Source of the DNA: Thermoproteus sp. CP80 | GTDB taxonomy: Archaea > Thermoproteota > Thermoprotei > Thermoproteales > Thermoproteaceae | Direction: 5' to 3' | Assembly: GCF_002077075.2 (NCBI RefSeq) | Contig: NZ_LCWM02000008.1 | Location: 1 to 46,375 of the forward strand | Length of the DNA stretch: 46,375 bases | Part shown: positions 6,974 to 16,396 of the stretch, one piece after another | Position numbering within the stretch: position 1 is the stretch's first letter | Layout of the letters: each line of letters opens with the position of its first letter | The notes under the pieces: generated by a model | Seen by the model: only the letters and a program-made list of their open reading frames with translations | Told to the model about the DNA's origin: nothing | The model's database searches: none | Position numbers and translations under genes: made by a program

Positions 6974-7453
6974 TCAGCCCACCGAGATGGCCGTGGAGTG
7001 GTATATATAGGCCGGCTCCCTGGGCTCCACCGCCTTAACGACCATCTTGATCCACCCGCCCCCCGTGTAGATGAACCCGGCGAAGCTGGTGAAGACGGGG
7101 ACTCTGGCCGCGGCTACGGCCGAGACCGCCGCCCTCAACTCCTCGGCCGAGATGGGCGCCTCCGACGATACGGCGAGCCTCACCCTGCGGGCCTCGTACG
7201 CCCTGTCGATCCTCCTCAGCAGCACTGCTCTGGCCCTCCCCCCGAGGGCGGGGTAGACGTCGGCCGTCACCGACACGCCGGACCTCATGGATCTATCCAC
7301 CTCGACTATCCTGGCGCCGCTGGCGCCATCCGGGCTCTCGATCCTCACGGCGTCGCCCACCTTGAGGCCCAACGCCTGAGCCACGTCGCCGGACACCGCC
7401 GCCCTAAACCCAACTCCCTCCATCTCGCCGCGCAATCTCACGAGGGCGTACAC
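6974..7453 (-). CDS. uncharacterised protein with VAT/Cdc48 N-domain-like beta-barrel
   Basis: A 159-residue protein starting at GTG 7453, about 21 nt from a TTATATATA box near 7470-7480. The first half (FRAAVSGDVAQALGLKVGD, then AVRIE) looks like the double-psi barrel of the Cdc48/VAT N-domain or AbrB-like folds, where a helix plus LGLKVGD precedes a strand. The second half is a small alpha/beta domain (AEELRAAVSAVAAARVP). No AAA ATPase domain follows, so it is a stand-alone barrel. Function unknown. It is convergent with the preceding gene and divergent from the ABC importer. Confidence 0.6.
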   Translation of the reverse strand: MYALVRLRGEMEGVGFRAAVSGDVAQALGLKVGDAVRIESPDGASGARIVEVDRSMRSGVSVTADVYPALGGRARAVLLRRIDRAYEARRVRLAVSSEAPISAEELRAAVSAVAAARVPVFTSFAGFIYTGGGWIKMVVKAVEPREPAYIYHSTAISVG

Positions 7454-7530
7454 GCCGTGCTTTACTCATGTATATATAAGTTTAATGCATATGGGAGAGG
7501 CCCATAAGTTTTTAACCACACATGATAGCC

Positions 7531-8559
7531 GTGGTTTCAGTCAGGACAGAGAAACTGACCAAAAGGTATGGCGATATATACGCCGTCAGAGACGTGGATC
7601 TGGAGGTGAGGGACGGCGAGATATTCGCCGTGCTGGGGCCCTCGGGATGCGGAAAGACGACGCTCCTCCGCCTAATCGCCGGCTTGGAGGAGCCGAGCAG
7701 CGGCAGAATATACTTCGACGGAAGGGACGTGACGGATCTGCCGACGCAGAAGAGGAACACGGCCGTCGTGCCCCAGACCTGGGCCCTCTGGCCCCATATG
7801 ACGGTCTTCGACAACGTGGCCTACGGCCTCAAGCTCAGAAAACTGCCTAGGGCCGAGATAGGGGCCCGCGTAAGGCGGATGCTCGAACTGGTCGGCTTGT
7901 CCGGACTGGAGAGGAGGAGGCCCTACGAGCTTTCTGGAGGTCAGCAACAGCGCGTGGCGCTCGCCAGAGCCCTCGTGGTGGAGCCCTCGCTGCTTCTCCT
8001 CGACGAGCCTCTGGCCAACCTAGACGCGAAGCTCAGGCTGGAGTTGCGGGGGGAGGTCAGGAGGATCGCGAAGGAGCTCTCGATAACGACCATATACGTG
8101 ACTCACGACCAGGAGGAGGCGTTCGCCGTGGCGGACAGAGTCGCCGTGATGAACGCAGGCTCCGTGAGGCAAGTCGGATCGCCCGAGGAGATCTACAGAA
8201 GACCTGCCGACGTGTTCGTCGCATCCTTCATAGGGAGGGCCAGGGCGGTGCACGGCGTTGTGGTCGACCGCAGCGGGGCGATGGTGACCGTCGACGTGGG
8301 GTTCCCCATCAACGCCGAGGCGGTTCAAGATCTGGCCGTGGGCGAGCGCGCCGTGGTTGTGGTCAGGCAAGGCTCTATACACATGGTGCAGGACGGAGGG
8401 ATAGCTTGCAGGGTCGTCGACGCTAGGTTCCTGGGCGGCACGTACCACGTGGACCTCGACTGCGGAGGGGTGAGGTTGCCGGCGGAGTCCGACTCAGCGC
8501 CGAGGCCGGGCGAGCTCGTGAGGGTGGCCATAAAGGGGGCCCTCGCGTATAGACCATGA
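7531..8559 (+). CDS. ABC importer ATP-binding protein (CUT1/FbpC/PotA type)
   Basis: About 342 residues. Walker A GPSGCGKTT (residues 36-44), signature LSGGQQQRVALARAL, Walker B LLLLDEPLANLD and H-loop VTHDQEEA are all intact, so it should hydrolyse ATP. The C-terminal third is a TOBE-like beta domain, typical of ATPases for iron(III), polyamine, thiamine or sugar importers. Start: a TTTTTAAC box at 7509-7516 lies only ~10 nt before the ATG at 7522 but ~19 nt before an in-frame GTG at 7531, which I prefer. It overlaps the permease gene by 4 nt (ATGA), so they form one operon. The substrate is undetermined. Confidence 0.9.
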   Translation: MVSVRTEKLTKRYGDIYAVRDVDLEVRDGEIFAVLGPSGCGKTTLLRLIAGLEEPSSGRIYFDGRDVTDLPTQKRNTAVVPQTWALWPHMTVFDNVAYGLKLRKLPRAEIGARVRRMLELVGLSGLERRRPYELSGGQQQRVALARALVVEPSLLLLDEPLANLDAKLRLELRGEVRRIAKELSITTIYVTHDQEEAFAVADRVAVMNAGSVRQVGSPEEIYRRPADVFVASFIGRARAVHGVVVDRSGAMVTVDVGFPINAEAVQDLAVGERAVVVVRQGSIHMVQDGGIACRVVDARFLGGTYHVDLDCGGVRLPAESDSAPRPGELVRVAIKGALAYRP

Positions 8560-10367
8560 GGCAGAGGTTCGTCTCCGCGGCGCTGGCCGCGGGCTTGGCC
8601 TTCCTCCTGGCCTTTCTGGTATCGCCCATCGCCTACATCTTCTACTATATCTACACCCAGCTGGCGGCTGTCGCGCCTCTGCTGGCAAGCCCCTATTACT
8701 TCGACGTATCTCCAGCCGCGTTCCAGAACGCCTTCCAGATAGAGAGGGCCGGCTCCGTCTACCGCCTGGTGCTAAACGGCCCCGATATGGGCGTCATAGC
8801 GAACAGCTTGTGGGTGGGGCTCACGGTGGCTCTGGCCGACACGTTGCTGGGGCTCGCCATAGCGTTCGCCCTGGCCAAGTACGAGTTCAGGGGGAGGACG
8901 GCGCTGGGGATCGTCGCGGCCGCCCCGTTGATAGTTGTGCCGTTCGTCACCGCCTACGTGATACGCATATTCCTCAACCCGCTCTGGGGCACCTTAAACT
9001 GGGCGATCTCGTCTCTCGGCATCCCTCTGAGAGTCGAGATAAGAGGCCTCGCCGCGGTGGCCCTCGCCCAGATGTTCCTGTATCTGCCCATAGCATATCT
9101 AAACATATACACGGCCGTATCGAGGGTGGACCCCACCTTGGAGGAGGTGGCGAACAACCTCGGCGCCAGCGGGTCGAGGGCCGCCAGAGATATAGTCCTG
9201 CGCCTCGCTACGCCCGGCATAGCCGCCGCGTTCACCCTAGTATTCATTATGTCTATAGACGATATAGCCGCACCTATAATATTTCAGGACTATCCAGAAG
9301 CCCGCAAACTGATGTCATACCAAATATATCAGTATTTCATTAGCTCTATAAGCGGCCAGATAAGCCCGGCGACGGCGTTGCTCGCCTTGATACTGCTCGC
9401 GGTGTCCCTCGCGGCTTTCCTCGCGGTCAGGCGCTACGTGGGATTGAGCCAATACGCCATGCTCGTAAGGCAACTGAGACCTAGATCCTATAGGCCAGGC
9501 CCGGGCGGATACGCCTTGATAGCTCTATCCTTCCTGGTGGTGATCGCGGCCGCCGCACCTCTGGCGGGAGCGCTCGTGCTGGTCTTCGCAGATAGGTGGG
9601 CCAGCTCCCCGTTGCCCTCGGGCCTCTCGCCGTCGCTCGGCCTCGACAGGCTAGAGACCGTGTTGACAAACCCGTACTACGTTAGAGGCATAGAGAACAC
9701 CGTAGTGTACTCCTTGACGGCCACTGCGGCCGTCGTCGTGATGGGAATACTGATATCGGTGGCGGCCGCCAGATTCCGCGGCAGGGCAGCCGGCGTCTTG
9801 GACGCCTTGGCCACAGCGCCGATAGCCATACCGGGTCTCGTGGTCGCGTACTCCTACTTCTTGGCTTTGCTTCCGCTCTCCGGCTGGCTGGCGGGCTGCT
9901 GTCCGGATATAGCACATATAATAAACCCGCTCGACAACCCCGCGACAGCCATAGTGATTGGGTACTCCGTCAGGAAGCTCCCCTTCGCCGTGAGGAGCAT
10001 GTACGCCGGCTTGCAGCAACTGCATATATCTACCGAGGAGGTTTCTCTAAACCTAGGCGCAAGCTACGGCAGAACTCTTGCGAGCGTAGTCCTCCCCTTG
10101 ATTAGGAATAACGTAATAAGCGGCGCCCTAATCGCCTTTGTGTATATGACCAGCGAGGTCTCTCTAGGCGTCACGCTGGGGTCCCTGAAGGGTCTAGGAT
10201 ACGACCACGCGATGCCCATAACCGCCGTGATGAGCGTCGACATACAGGGAAGCGTGAACGGCCTATTCTACGCCGCCGCGCTCGGCCTCATACTGGCGCT
10301 CATACAGATAGCTGCTATCCTCCTCGTCACTAGAGTGCTCAAGACGAGATACGGCTTTATAGTCTAG
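8556..10367 (+). CDS. ABC importer fused double permease (FbpB/ThiP type)
   Basis: A 603-residue membrane protein containing two consecutive permease units. Each has the cytoplasmic EAA loop that contacts the ATPase: EEVANNLGASGSRAARDIVL in the first half and EEVSLNLGASYGRTLASVVL in the second. About 12 transmembrane helices are visible. Such fused permeases are typical of the iron(III)/thiamine importer class. It overlaps the ATPase start-to-stop and is followed after 53 nt by the binding protein gene, completing an importer. The substrate is not determinable from sequence. Confidence 0.9.
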   Translation: MRQRFVSAALAAGLAFLLAFLVSPIAYIFYYIYTQLAAVAPLLASPYYFDVSPAAFQNAFQIERAGSVYRLVLNGPDMGVIANSLWVGLTVALADTLLGLAIAFALAKYEFRGRTALGIVAAAPLIVVPFVTAYVIRIFLNPLWGTLNWAISSLGIPLRVEIRGLAAVALAQMFLYLPIAYLNIYTAVSRVDPTLEEVANNLGASGSRAARDIVLRLATPGIAAAFTLVFIMSIDDIAAPIIFQDYPEARKLMSYQIYQYFISSISGQISPATALLALILLAVSLAAFLAVRRYVGLSQYAMLVRQLRPRSYRPGPGGYALIALSFLVVIAAAAPLAGALVLVFADRWASSPLPSGLSPSLGLDRLETVLTNPYYVRGIENTVVYSLTATAAVVVMGILISVAAARFRGRAAGVLDALATAPIAIPGLVVAYSYFLALLPLSGWLAGCCPDIAHIINPLDNPATAIVIGYSVRKLPFAVRSMYAGLQQLHISTEEVSLNLGASYGRTLASVVLPLIRNNVISGALIAFVYMTSEVSLGVTLGSLKGLGYDHAMPITAVMSVDIQGSVNGLFYAAALGLILALIQIAAILLVTRVLKTRYGFIV

Positions 10368-10420
10368 CCTCAGACACTGCTTAAGCACAATATTTAAAAA
10401 CTCGGGTATTTCATTTAATT

Positions 10421-11887
10421 ATGTCGAAAACCCTCTATATCACGATAGCCATAGTAATTATCATAATAGCGGCCATAGCTGTCTATTACAGCCAGACGGC
10501 CGGACGGCCGCAGCCGAGCCAGCCCACGTCCCAGCCGCCCCCGACGACCGCCACGGCGACCGCCCAGCCGACGTCCACGACAGTCCAGCAATGCCCCCAG
10601 CTGGTCATCTTGACGCGCCACCCCACCGCCATCCTCAACGTGACGAGGACCCTATTCCTCAGTAGCGATGTGGCCAAGAGGTACGGCATAAAGGACCTCG
10701 TCTTCAAGAACCCGCCTGCCTCCCAGTGGGAGGCCTTGATCAAACAGGGCGGGGTGGACGTGGCCTGGGGAGGCGGCCCCACGCTCTTCAACGTGTTGTA
10801 CCAAGACGGATTCCTACTGCCCCTACAGGGCAGCGAGGTGAAGGCCGCGTTGTCCCAAGTGCCGGACACCGTGGCGGGCATGCCGCTGAAGCTCAAGGGG
10901 CCGGACGGGAGCGTGTACTGGGTTGCCTGGGCCATATCCAGCTTCGGGATAACCGTCAATTTGGACTTCCTCAACAAGACCGGCTTGCCCATCCCCCGCG
11001 ATTGGTCCGACCTGGCATCCTTCACGTTCGGGAAGGCCCTCCTGCAGGGCTATCCGGCCACCTCCATAGGCGATATATCTAGGTCCACCAGCTCCACCAG
11101 GATGGCCGAGATAATACTACAGGCATACGGCTGGGATAGAGGGTGGCGCATCATCACGTTGACCGCCGCCAACGGCAAGGTCTGGAGCTCCAGCGAGGAC
11201 GCCAGGGACGCCATAATACGCGGCGACTCCGGCGCTGGTTGGACCATAGACTTCTACGGCTACATAGCCCAGCTACAGAACCCCCACACCAGGTACATAA
11301 TCCCGCCCAACACGACGGTCAACGGAGACCCCATAGCCGTGGTTAACGCCACTAAGTGCAGACAAGCCGCCGAGGCCTTCGTGGCTTGGGTCATCACGGA
11401 CGGCCAGCGCATGGTCTTCGACAAAAGCATAAACAGACTGCCCTCGAACCCCAACGCGTTCAACACCCCCGAGGGTCAAGGCAGGCCCGACTTGAAGGCG
11501 GTCTACCAGCAGCTACAGGGACTCCACGCCATGGCCTTCAACGACTCCCTGGCCATGAGCTACGAACAGGCCATAATATATTACTTCGTGGCGACCATAG
11601 TCCAGGAGCAGGGCGATCTGCAGAACGCGTGGAAGGCCCTTCTGCAGGCCTACTACAGCGGAAAGATAAATGCAACCACGGCGCAGAGGCTGGCGGCCGA
11701 GTTGGGGGCCCCGCTCCAGTTCAAGGTGAACGGCACCACCTACGTCTTTACGCAAGAATACGCCCAGAGCATAAACAGCCGTATAGCTAAGGACGCGGCG
11801 TTCAGGGACCAGATGATCGCCATATGGCGCGACGCGGCCCGCGATAAATACCTGGCTGTCCTGAACGAGATAAATTCCTTATCCTAG
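10421..11887 (+). CDS. ABC importer extracellular solute-binding protein (family 1-like)
   Basis: A 488-residue secreted or anchored protein. Residues ~5-25 form a hydrophobic anchor, followed by a Pro/Thr/Ser-rich stalk (~28-65) that likely spans the cell envelope and may be glycosylated, then a periplasmic-binding-protein-like fold (PQLVILTRHP, then WEALIKQGGVDVAWGGG), as in iron(III)- and putrescine-type binding proteins. A TATTTAAAAAC box (10390-10400) lies about 25 nt before the ATG, so it has its own promoter in addition to the operon. Partner of the preceding permease and ATPase. Confidence 0.85.
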   Translation: MSKTLYITIAIVIIIIAAIAVYYSQTAGRPQPSQPTSQPPPTTATATAQPTSTTVQQCPQLVILTRHPTAILNVTRTLFLSSDVAKRYGIKDLVFKNPPASQWEALIKQGGVDVAWGGGPTLFNVLYQDGFLLPLQGSEVKAALSQVPDTVAGMPLKLKGPDGSVYWVAWAISSFGITVNLDFLNKTGLPIPRDWSDLASFTFGKALLQGYPATSIGDISRSTSSTRMAEIILQAYGWDRGWRIITLTAANGKVWSSSEDARDAIIRGDSGAGWTIDFYGYIAQLQNPHTRYIIPPNTTVNGDPIAVVNATKCRQAAEAFVAWVITDGQRMVFDKSINRLPSNPNAFNTPEGQGRPDLKAVYQQLQGLHAMAFNDSLAMSYEQAIIYYFVATIVQEQGDLQNAWKALLQAYYSGKINATTAQRLAAELGAPLQFKVNGTTYVFTQEYAQSINSRIAKDAAFRDQMIAIWRDAARDKYLAVLNEINSLS

Positions 11888-11927
11888 TTTTTCATAAAAC
11901 TTAAAAGACGTACGTATCGCGTATTTC

Positions 11928-13553
11928 ATGAAGACCTCAACAATAATAGCGGTCGTGGTCGTCGTGGTCGTGCTGATCGCGGCCATCGCCTATCTAGCCT
12001 ATTCCGGAGGGGGAGGCGCCGCGACTACTACTTCCCCGCCCACGGCCTCCACGGCGACTTCCTCCTCCACGTCGCCCGCCGCCTCGGCCACATCGACGGC
12101 GGGAGGCCCCACGTTGACCATAGGGGTTACCGACAAGGTCACCGAGCTGGATCCCGCGATGGCCTACGACTTCTTCACGTGGGAGATCTTCTACAACACC
12201 ATGTCGGGCCTCGTCATGTATAAGCCAGGCACCACCGAGCTGGTCCCTGCCCTAGCCACAAGCTGGGAGGTGAGGGACAACGGCACCGTGTGGATATTCC
12301 ACCTGAGGCACGACGCCAAGTTCTGCGACGGCACCCCCGTGACGGCCCAGAACGTTGTATGGTCCATACAGAGAGTCATGAAGATAAACGGCGATCCCGC
12401 CTGGCTTGTCACGTACTTCGTGATGAACGTTACAGCGCTCGACAACTACACGGTCGAGTTCGTCCTGAAGAGGCCGGTGGCGTACTTCCTGGCGCTTCTC
12501 GCGACTCCGCCGTATTTCCCCGTCAGTCCTAGATACAACCCCAGCCAAGTCGACGCAGATCAGACGGCGGGCGGCGCCGGGCCCTACTGCATCTCCAAGT
12601 TCGTGAGGGACCAGACCATAGTGCTGACGGCCAATCCCTACTGGTACGGCCCCCAGCCCTACTACAAGACCGTGGTCATTAGATTCTACAGCGACTCCTC
12701 GGCGCTGAGGCTTGCGCTCCAGAGCGGCGAGATCGACATAGCTTGGCGCACCCTCAGCCCGCCCGACCTCCAGGCCCTGAAGTCGAGCGGCAAGTTCCAA
12801 GTGATAGAGGTCCCGAGCATGTTCATCCGCTACATGGTGATAAACACCAAGATGATAAACAGCACCTTGGTCAGACAGGCGCTGGCCGCGGCGGTGTGCA
12901 GATCCCAGATAATCAACGTGGTGTTCAACGGCACCATGTCGCCGCTCTATACCATGATACCGGCCGGCATGTGGGGCGCCGTCCCCGTCTTCAAGCAGAT
13001 GTACGGCGACTGCAACACCACCTTGGCCCAACAGCTGCTGCAGAAGGCCGGCTACTCTCCCTCCAACAAGCTCGTCATAGATCTCTGGTACACCCCGTCC
13101 CATTACGGCAGCACCGAGCAGGACGTGGCCGCCTTGTTGAAGCAACAGCTGGAGGCCACGGGCATGATGGCGGTCAATATAAGATCCGCCGAGTGGAGCA
13201 CCTACACCGACTACGCCAGGAAGGGCGCCATGGAGGTCTATCTGCTCGGCTGGTATCCGGACTACCTGGACCCCGACGACTACATGGTGCCTTTCTTCAG
13301 GACGGGCGCCAACTCGTGGCTGGGCAACGGCTACTCCAACCCGACTCTAGACAAGTTGCTCGACGAGGCGTCCGTGCTCGTGAACCAGACCGCGAGGGCG
13401 CAGATATACGCCGAGGCCCAGAACATCGTGGCGCAGGACGCCCCCATAGTGCCGTTGTTCCAAGGCAAGCTGTTCATAGTGGCCAAGCCCGGCATCAAGG
13501 TGACGGTGGACCCCACGATGATATTGAGGTACTGGCTGATCTCCGCCTCCTAA
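11928..13553 (+). CDS. oligopeptide/dipeptide ABC binding protein (SBP family 5)
   Basis: A 541-residue DppA/OppA-type protein with a hydrophobic N-terminal anchor and a Ser/Thr/Ala-rich stalk. Family 5 signatures are clear: LDPAMAYDFFTWEIFYNTMSGL, the WEVRDNGTVWIFHLRHDAKFCDG-type region and the lobe with VRQALAAAV. Family 5 proteins capture peptides, and in archaea sometimes sugars, for import. A CTTAAAAG box lies about 27 nt upstream. It is convergent with dppC (2 bp between stops), and the three remaining subunits are on the opposite strand, so the system is split into two transcripts. Confidence 0.9.
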   Translation: MKTSTIIAVVVVVVVLIAAIAYLAYSGGGGAATTTSPPTASTATSSSTSPAASATSTAGGPTLTIGVTDKVTELDPAMAYDFFTWEIFYNTMSGLVMYKPGTTELVPALATSWEVRDNGTVWIFHLRHDAKFCDGTPVTAQNVVWSIQRVMKINGDPAWLVTYFVMNVTALDNYTVEFVLKRPVAYFLALLATPPYFPVSPRYNPSQVDADQTAGGAGPYCISKFVRDQTIVLTANPYWYGPQPYYKTVVIRFYSDSSALRLALQSGEIDIAWRTLSPPDLQALKSSGKFQVIEVPSMFIRYMVINTKMINSTLVRQALAAAVCRSQIINVVFNGTMSPLYTMIPAGMWGAVPVFKQMYGDCNTTLAQQLLQKAGYSPSNKLVIDLWYTPSHYGSTEQDVAALLKQQLEATGMMAVNIRSAEWSTYTDYARKGAMEVYLLGWYPDYLDPDDYMVPFFRTGANSWLGNGYSNPTLDKLLDEASVLVNQTARAQIYAEAQNIVAQDAPIVPLFQGKLFIVAKPGIKVTVDPTMILRYWLISAS

Positions 13554-13555
13554 AA

Positions 13556-14356
13556 TCAAAGTTTTTTCCTCAGCCCGAACCTATCCGCAAGGCCTTCCCC
13601 CAGCAGGGAGAAGCCCAGGGCTGCTAGCACTATCATCAAGCCGGGCGTCAAGAGCCACCAGGCCCCGTTCAATATATACGACTTCGCGGCCGATAGGTCG
13701 GCCCCCCAGTCCGGGGTCGGCGGCACGACGGTGTAGCCGAAGAAGGCCAGAGCCGCCTCGGTGAGGATTGCGTCGGCTAGGTTTATGGTGGCTATCACGA
13801 CTATGGTCAACGTCAATACAGGCAACACATGCCTCACCACTATATGCGTCGTCGAGGCGCCCAAGGCCCGCGCGGCCTCTATGTACTGGAACGTCTTGAT
13901 TACCTGCGTCTCGTTGCGGGCGAGTCTGTAGTACGTGGGGATGTAGACGAAGCCTATGGCCAGGGCTGCGTTCAGCGGGCTAGGGCCGAGCACGGCGGCG
14001 ATGGCCATGGCCATGAGGAGGCCCGGAAAGGCGTATAGGCTGTCCATGGTCATCGTCAGAAGTCTGTCCAGCCACCTCCCCGTATAGCCGGAGAACATCC
14101 CCAGTAGGACCCCCGCGATGGACGAGATCAAGGTGGCCAGGAGGGCCACCCCCAACGGAACTCTCCCTCCGTACATCAGCCTCGCGAGCACGTCTCTGCC
14201 GAGGTAGTCGGTCCCCAGCGGGTGTGCGGGGCTGGGCGGCAGCAACGGCCTGTCTGTCGACAGGGTGGGGCTGGTTCCTATCAGGAGCGGCGGTATCGCT
14301 ATGAATATCAAGATGGCGGCCACCACGGCGGCTCCTACGTACAGCTTCACTGCCAT
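13556..14356 (-). CDS. dppC: oligopeptide ABC permease, DppC type
   Basis: A 266-residue permease from ATG 14356, which overlaps the dppB stop by 10 nt; longer upstream reading is the wrong frame over dppB. Signatures of the DppC branch: LGTDYLGRDVLARLMYGGR near the N-terminus and the EAA loop EAARALGASTTHIVVRHVLP. About six transmembrane helices. Forms the heterodimeric channel with DppB. Likely imports peptides delivered by the binding protein at 11928-13553. Confidence 0.9.
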   Translation of the reverse strand: MAVKLYVGAAVVAAILIFIAIPPLLIGTSPTLSTDRPLLPPSPAHPLGTDYLGRDVLARLMYGGRVPLGVALLATLISSIAGVLLGMFSGYTGRWLDRLLTMTMDSLYAFPGLLMAMAIAAVLGPSPLNAALAIGFVYIPTYYRLARNETQVIKTFQYIEAARALGASTTHIVVRHVLPVLTLTIVVIATINLADAILTEAALAFFGYTVVPPTPDWGADLSAAKSYILNGAWWLLTPGLMIVLAALGFSLLGEGLADRFGLRKKL

Positions 14357-15360
14357 ACCCCCCTCCGCAATCTGGGATCCACCGCCAGGTTCACTAGATC
14401 CACCGCTATGTTGATGAAGACCACTATAAGGACGTAGAATATCACCACGCCCTGCACGGTCGGGTAGTCCAGATACTGGATCCTTTCCAGCAATAGAGTG
14501 CCGAGGCCTGGCCACGAGAAGGTGGTCTCCGTCAACACGGCGCCCTGTAGGAGCAACGCCAGCTGGAGGCCCATCATGGTTATCGTCGGGACCAACGCCG
14601 CTCTGTACGCCCTCATGAGCACGCGCCAGCGGGGCAACCCGGCCGCCCTGTACGTCGTTATGAAGTCCTCCTCCAACGTCTTGACCATGTTGTTCCTTAT
14701 GAACCTCGTGAAGACCCCGGATATAACTATCCCCAGCGTTATCGAGGGGAGCGCTAGATGCTTCAATGCGCTGACCAGCGCGGGCCAGTCGCCCGAGATG
14801 GCGGCGTCGACGACGTAGAGGCCGGTGATGTGAGGCGGCTCTAGGCCCGGCGTAATTCTGCCGCCTATGGGGAGCCACCTCAGATATACGCCGAAGATCA
14901 GCTGAAGGGCCAGCCCGAAGAATGGGATGAACAATATATACGCTATTATGGCGTATAGGCGCACCGCCTCGTCCACATTGCGTCTGAAATAGGCGGCTAG
15001 GAACGCCAGCGCGTGGCCGATCGCTATGCTGACCAGAAAGGAAAACACGGCCAGCTCGACTGTGGCGGGGAACCTATCCATTATGTCTGCTATCACAGGC
15101 CTGTTGTCTATGAAGCTCCTGCCGAGATCTCCCGTGAAGACTCCCCTTATATAGTCCAGATACTGCACGTATAGAGGCTTGTTGAGGCCGGTCTGCTCCA
15201 TCAGCTGCTGGATATATTCGGGCGGCGCCTTCTGGCCCACCATCGCCTCTATCGGGTTGCCCGGTATGACCCTCAATATCAAGAACACGACGGTCAGCAG
15301 AATCAACATGGTCGGCAGGGCTAAGGCCAGCCTCAGCAAGATATACCTCAACGGGCTCAT
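14347..15360 (-). CDS. dppB: oligopeptide ABC permease, DppB type
   Basis: A 337-residue permease. I choose ATG 15360, which overlaps the dppD stop in an ATGA, rather than an ATG at 15378 inside dppD. DppB hallmarks are visible: VFLILRVIPGNPIEA at the N-terminus, the QTGLNKPLYVQYLDYI motif and the EAA-like loop TYRAAGLPRWRVLMRAYRAA. Six transmembrane helices are expected. Middle gene of a dppD-dppB-dppC transcript. Confidence 0.9.
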   Translation of the reverse strand: MSPLRYILLRLALALPTMLILLTVVFLILRVIPGNPIEAMVGQKAPPEYIQQLMEQTGLNKPLYVQYLDYIRGVFTGDLGRSFIDNRPVIADIMDRFPATVELAVFSFLVSIAIGHALAFLAAYFRRNVDEAVRLYAIIAYILFIPFFGLALQLIFGVYLRWLPIGGRITPGLEPPHITGLYVVDAAISGDWPALVSALKHLALPSITLGIVISGVFTRFIRNNMVKTLEEDFITTYRAAGLPRWRVLMRAYRAALVPTITMMGLQLALLLQGAVLTETTFSWPGLGTLLLERIQYLDYPTVQGVVIFYVLIVVFINIAVDLVNLAVDPRLRRGVWQ

Positions 15361-16325
15361 GTCCTCAAGAGCCAACAAGCCGCTCTATGGCCCGGCCCCA
15401 CATCGACCATCGGCGGCTCCTCCCTCCTGCATATATCCATGGCGTGTCCACATCTGGGGTGGAAGCGGCAGCCGGGAGGCGGCCTTATCAGGCTGGGCAC
15501 CCTCCCGGGTATAGAGCTGAGGGCTCTATCTTGTCTCAACGTGGGGGTCGATTCGAGCAGGGCGCCTGTGTACGGATGTCTCGGCGAGGTCAAGACCGCG
15601 TCGGAAGGCCCTATCTCCACGATCTTGCCTGCGTACATGACGGCGATCCTATCCGCTATCTCGGAGGCCAGAGCTAGGTCGTGGGTGATCAATATCATGG
15701 AGACATCCCCCCTCAGGCTCTTCAACAGGGAGATCACGTTGGCTTGGGTTATCACGTCCAGGGCCGACGTAGGCTCGTCGAGAATTACTACTAAAGGCCG
15801 CAGTATCAATGCCAGCGCGATCATGACCCTCTGCTTCATCCCGCCGGAAAGCTCGAAGGGATACATGTCCAGGACCGAGACGGGGAGACCCACGGACTTT
15901 ATCGCCTCGGCGGCCGCCGCAAGCCCCCTCCTCTTGTCGAGATCCGGCCTATGTTCTCTGACTATCCTGTATATGAAGTCCCCTATGGTCGAGACGGGGT
16001 CGATGGCGTTCATCGAGGCTTGGAAAACCATGGATATGCGCTTCCACCTCACGTCGCGCCTCAACGCCTCCTCGTCCATGGAGACGATGTCGAACTCGGC
16101 GCCGCCGTCATGTAGCAATATCCTCCCGTCGTAGAGGACGGCGTTTTCGGGCAGTAGGCGCATAATGGCGTAGCCCAGGGAGGACTTGCCGCTGCCCGAC
16201 TCCCCCACGACGGCCAAGACCTCCCCCCTATCCAGCTCGAGGGAGACCCCGTCGACTGCCTTGACCACGTCCTTGCCCATGCCGTAATAGAGCCTGAGCC
16301 CCTCCACGACCAACACCGGAGGCAT
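15357..16325 (-). CDS. dppD: oligopeptide ABC ATP-binding protein, DppD type
   Basis: A 322-residue ATPase with Walker A GESGSGKSS, signature LSGGMKQRVMIALAL, Walker B LVVILDEPTSALD and H-loop LITHDLALA. The C-terminal oligopeptide-type extension with CRFHPRC...DIC is present; in this family its cysteines can hold an iron-sulfur cluster. ATG 16325 has a TTATAAAAAGG box about 22 nt upstream, shared region with the divergent gene at 16397. A second ATPase (DppF) is absent, so either DppD forms a homodimer or DppF is encoded elsewhere. Confidence 0.92.
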   Translation of the reverse strand: MPPVLVVEGLRLYYGMGKDVVKAVDGVSLELDRGEVLAVVGESGSGKSSLGYAIMRLLPENAVLYDGRILLHDGGAEFDIVSMDEEALRRDVRWKRISMVFQASMNAIDPVSTIGDFIYRIVREHRPDLDKRRGLAAAAEAIKSVGLPVSVLDMYPFELSGGMKQRVMIALALILRPLVVILDEPTSALDVITQANVISLLKSLRGDVSMILITHDLALASEIADRIAVMYAGKIVEIGPSDAVLTSPRHPYTGALLESTPTLRQDRALSSIPGRVPSLIRPPPGCRFHPRCGHAMDICRREEPPMVDVGPGHRAACWLLRT

Positions 16326-16396
16326 AGGTCTAGACCGCCAGCCTTTTTATAAGCTTGGGCGGAGGATGTTCTATATTTATAGGCGCAAGATCGTAC

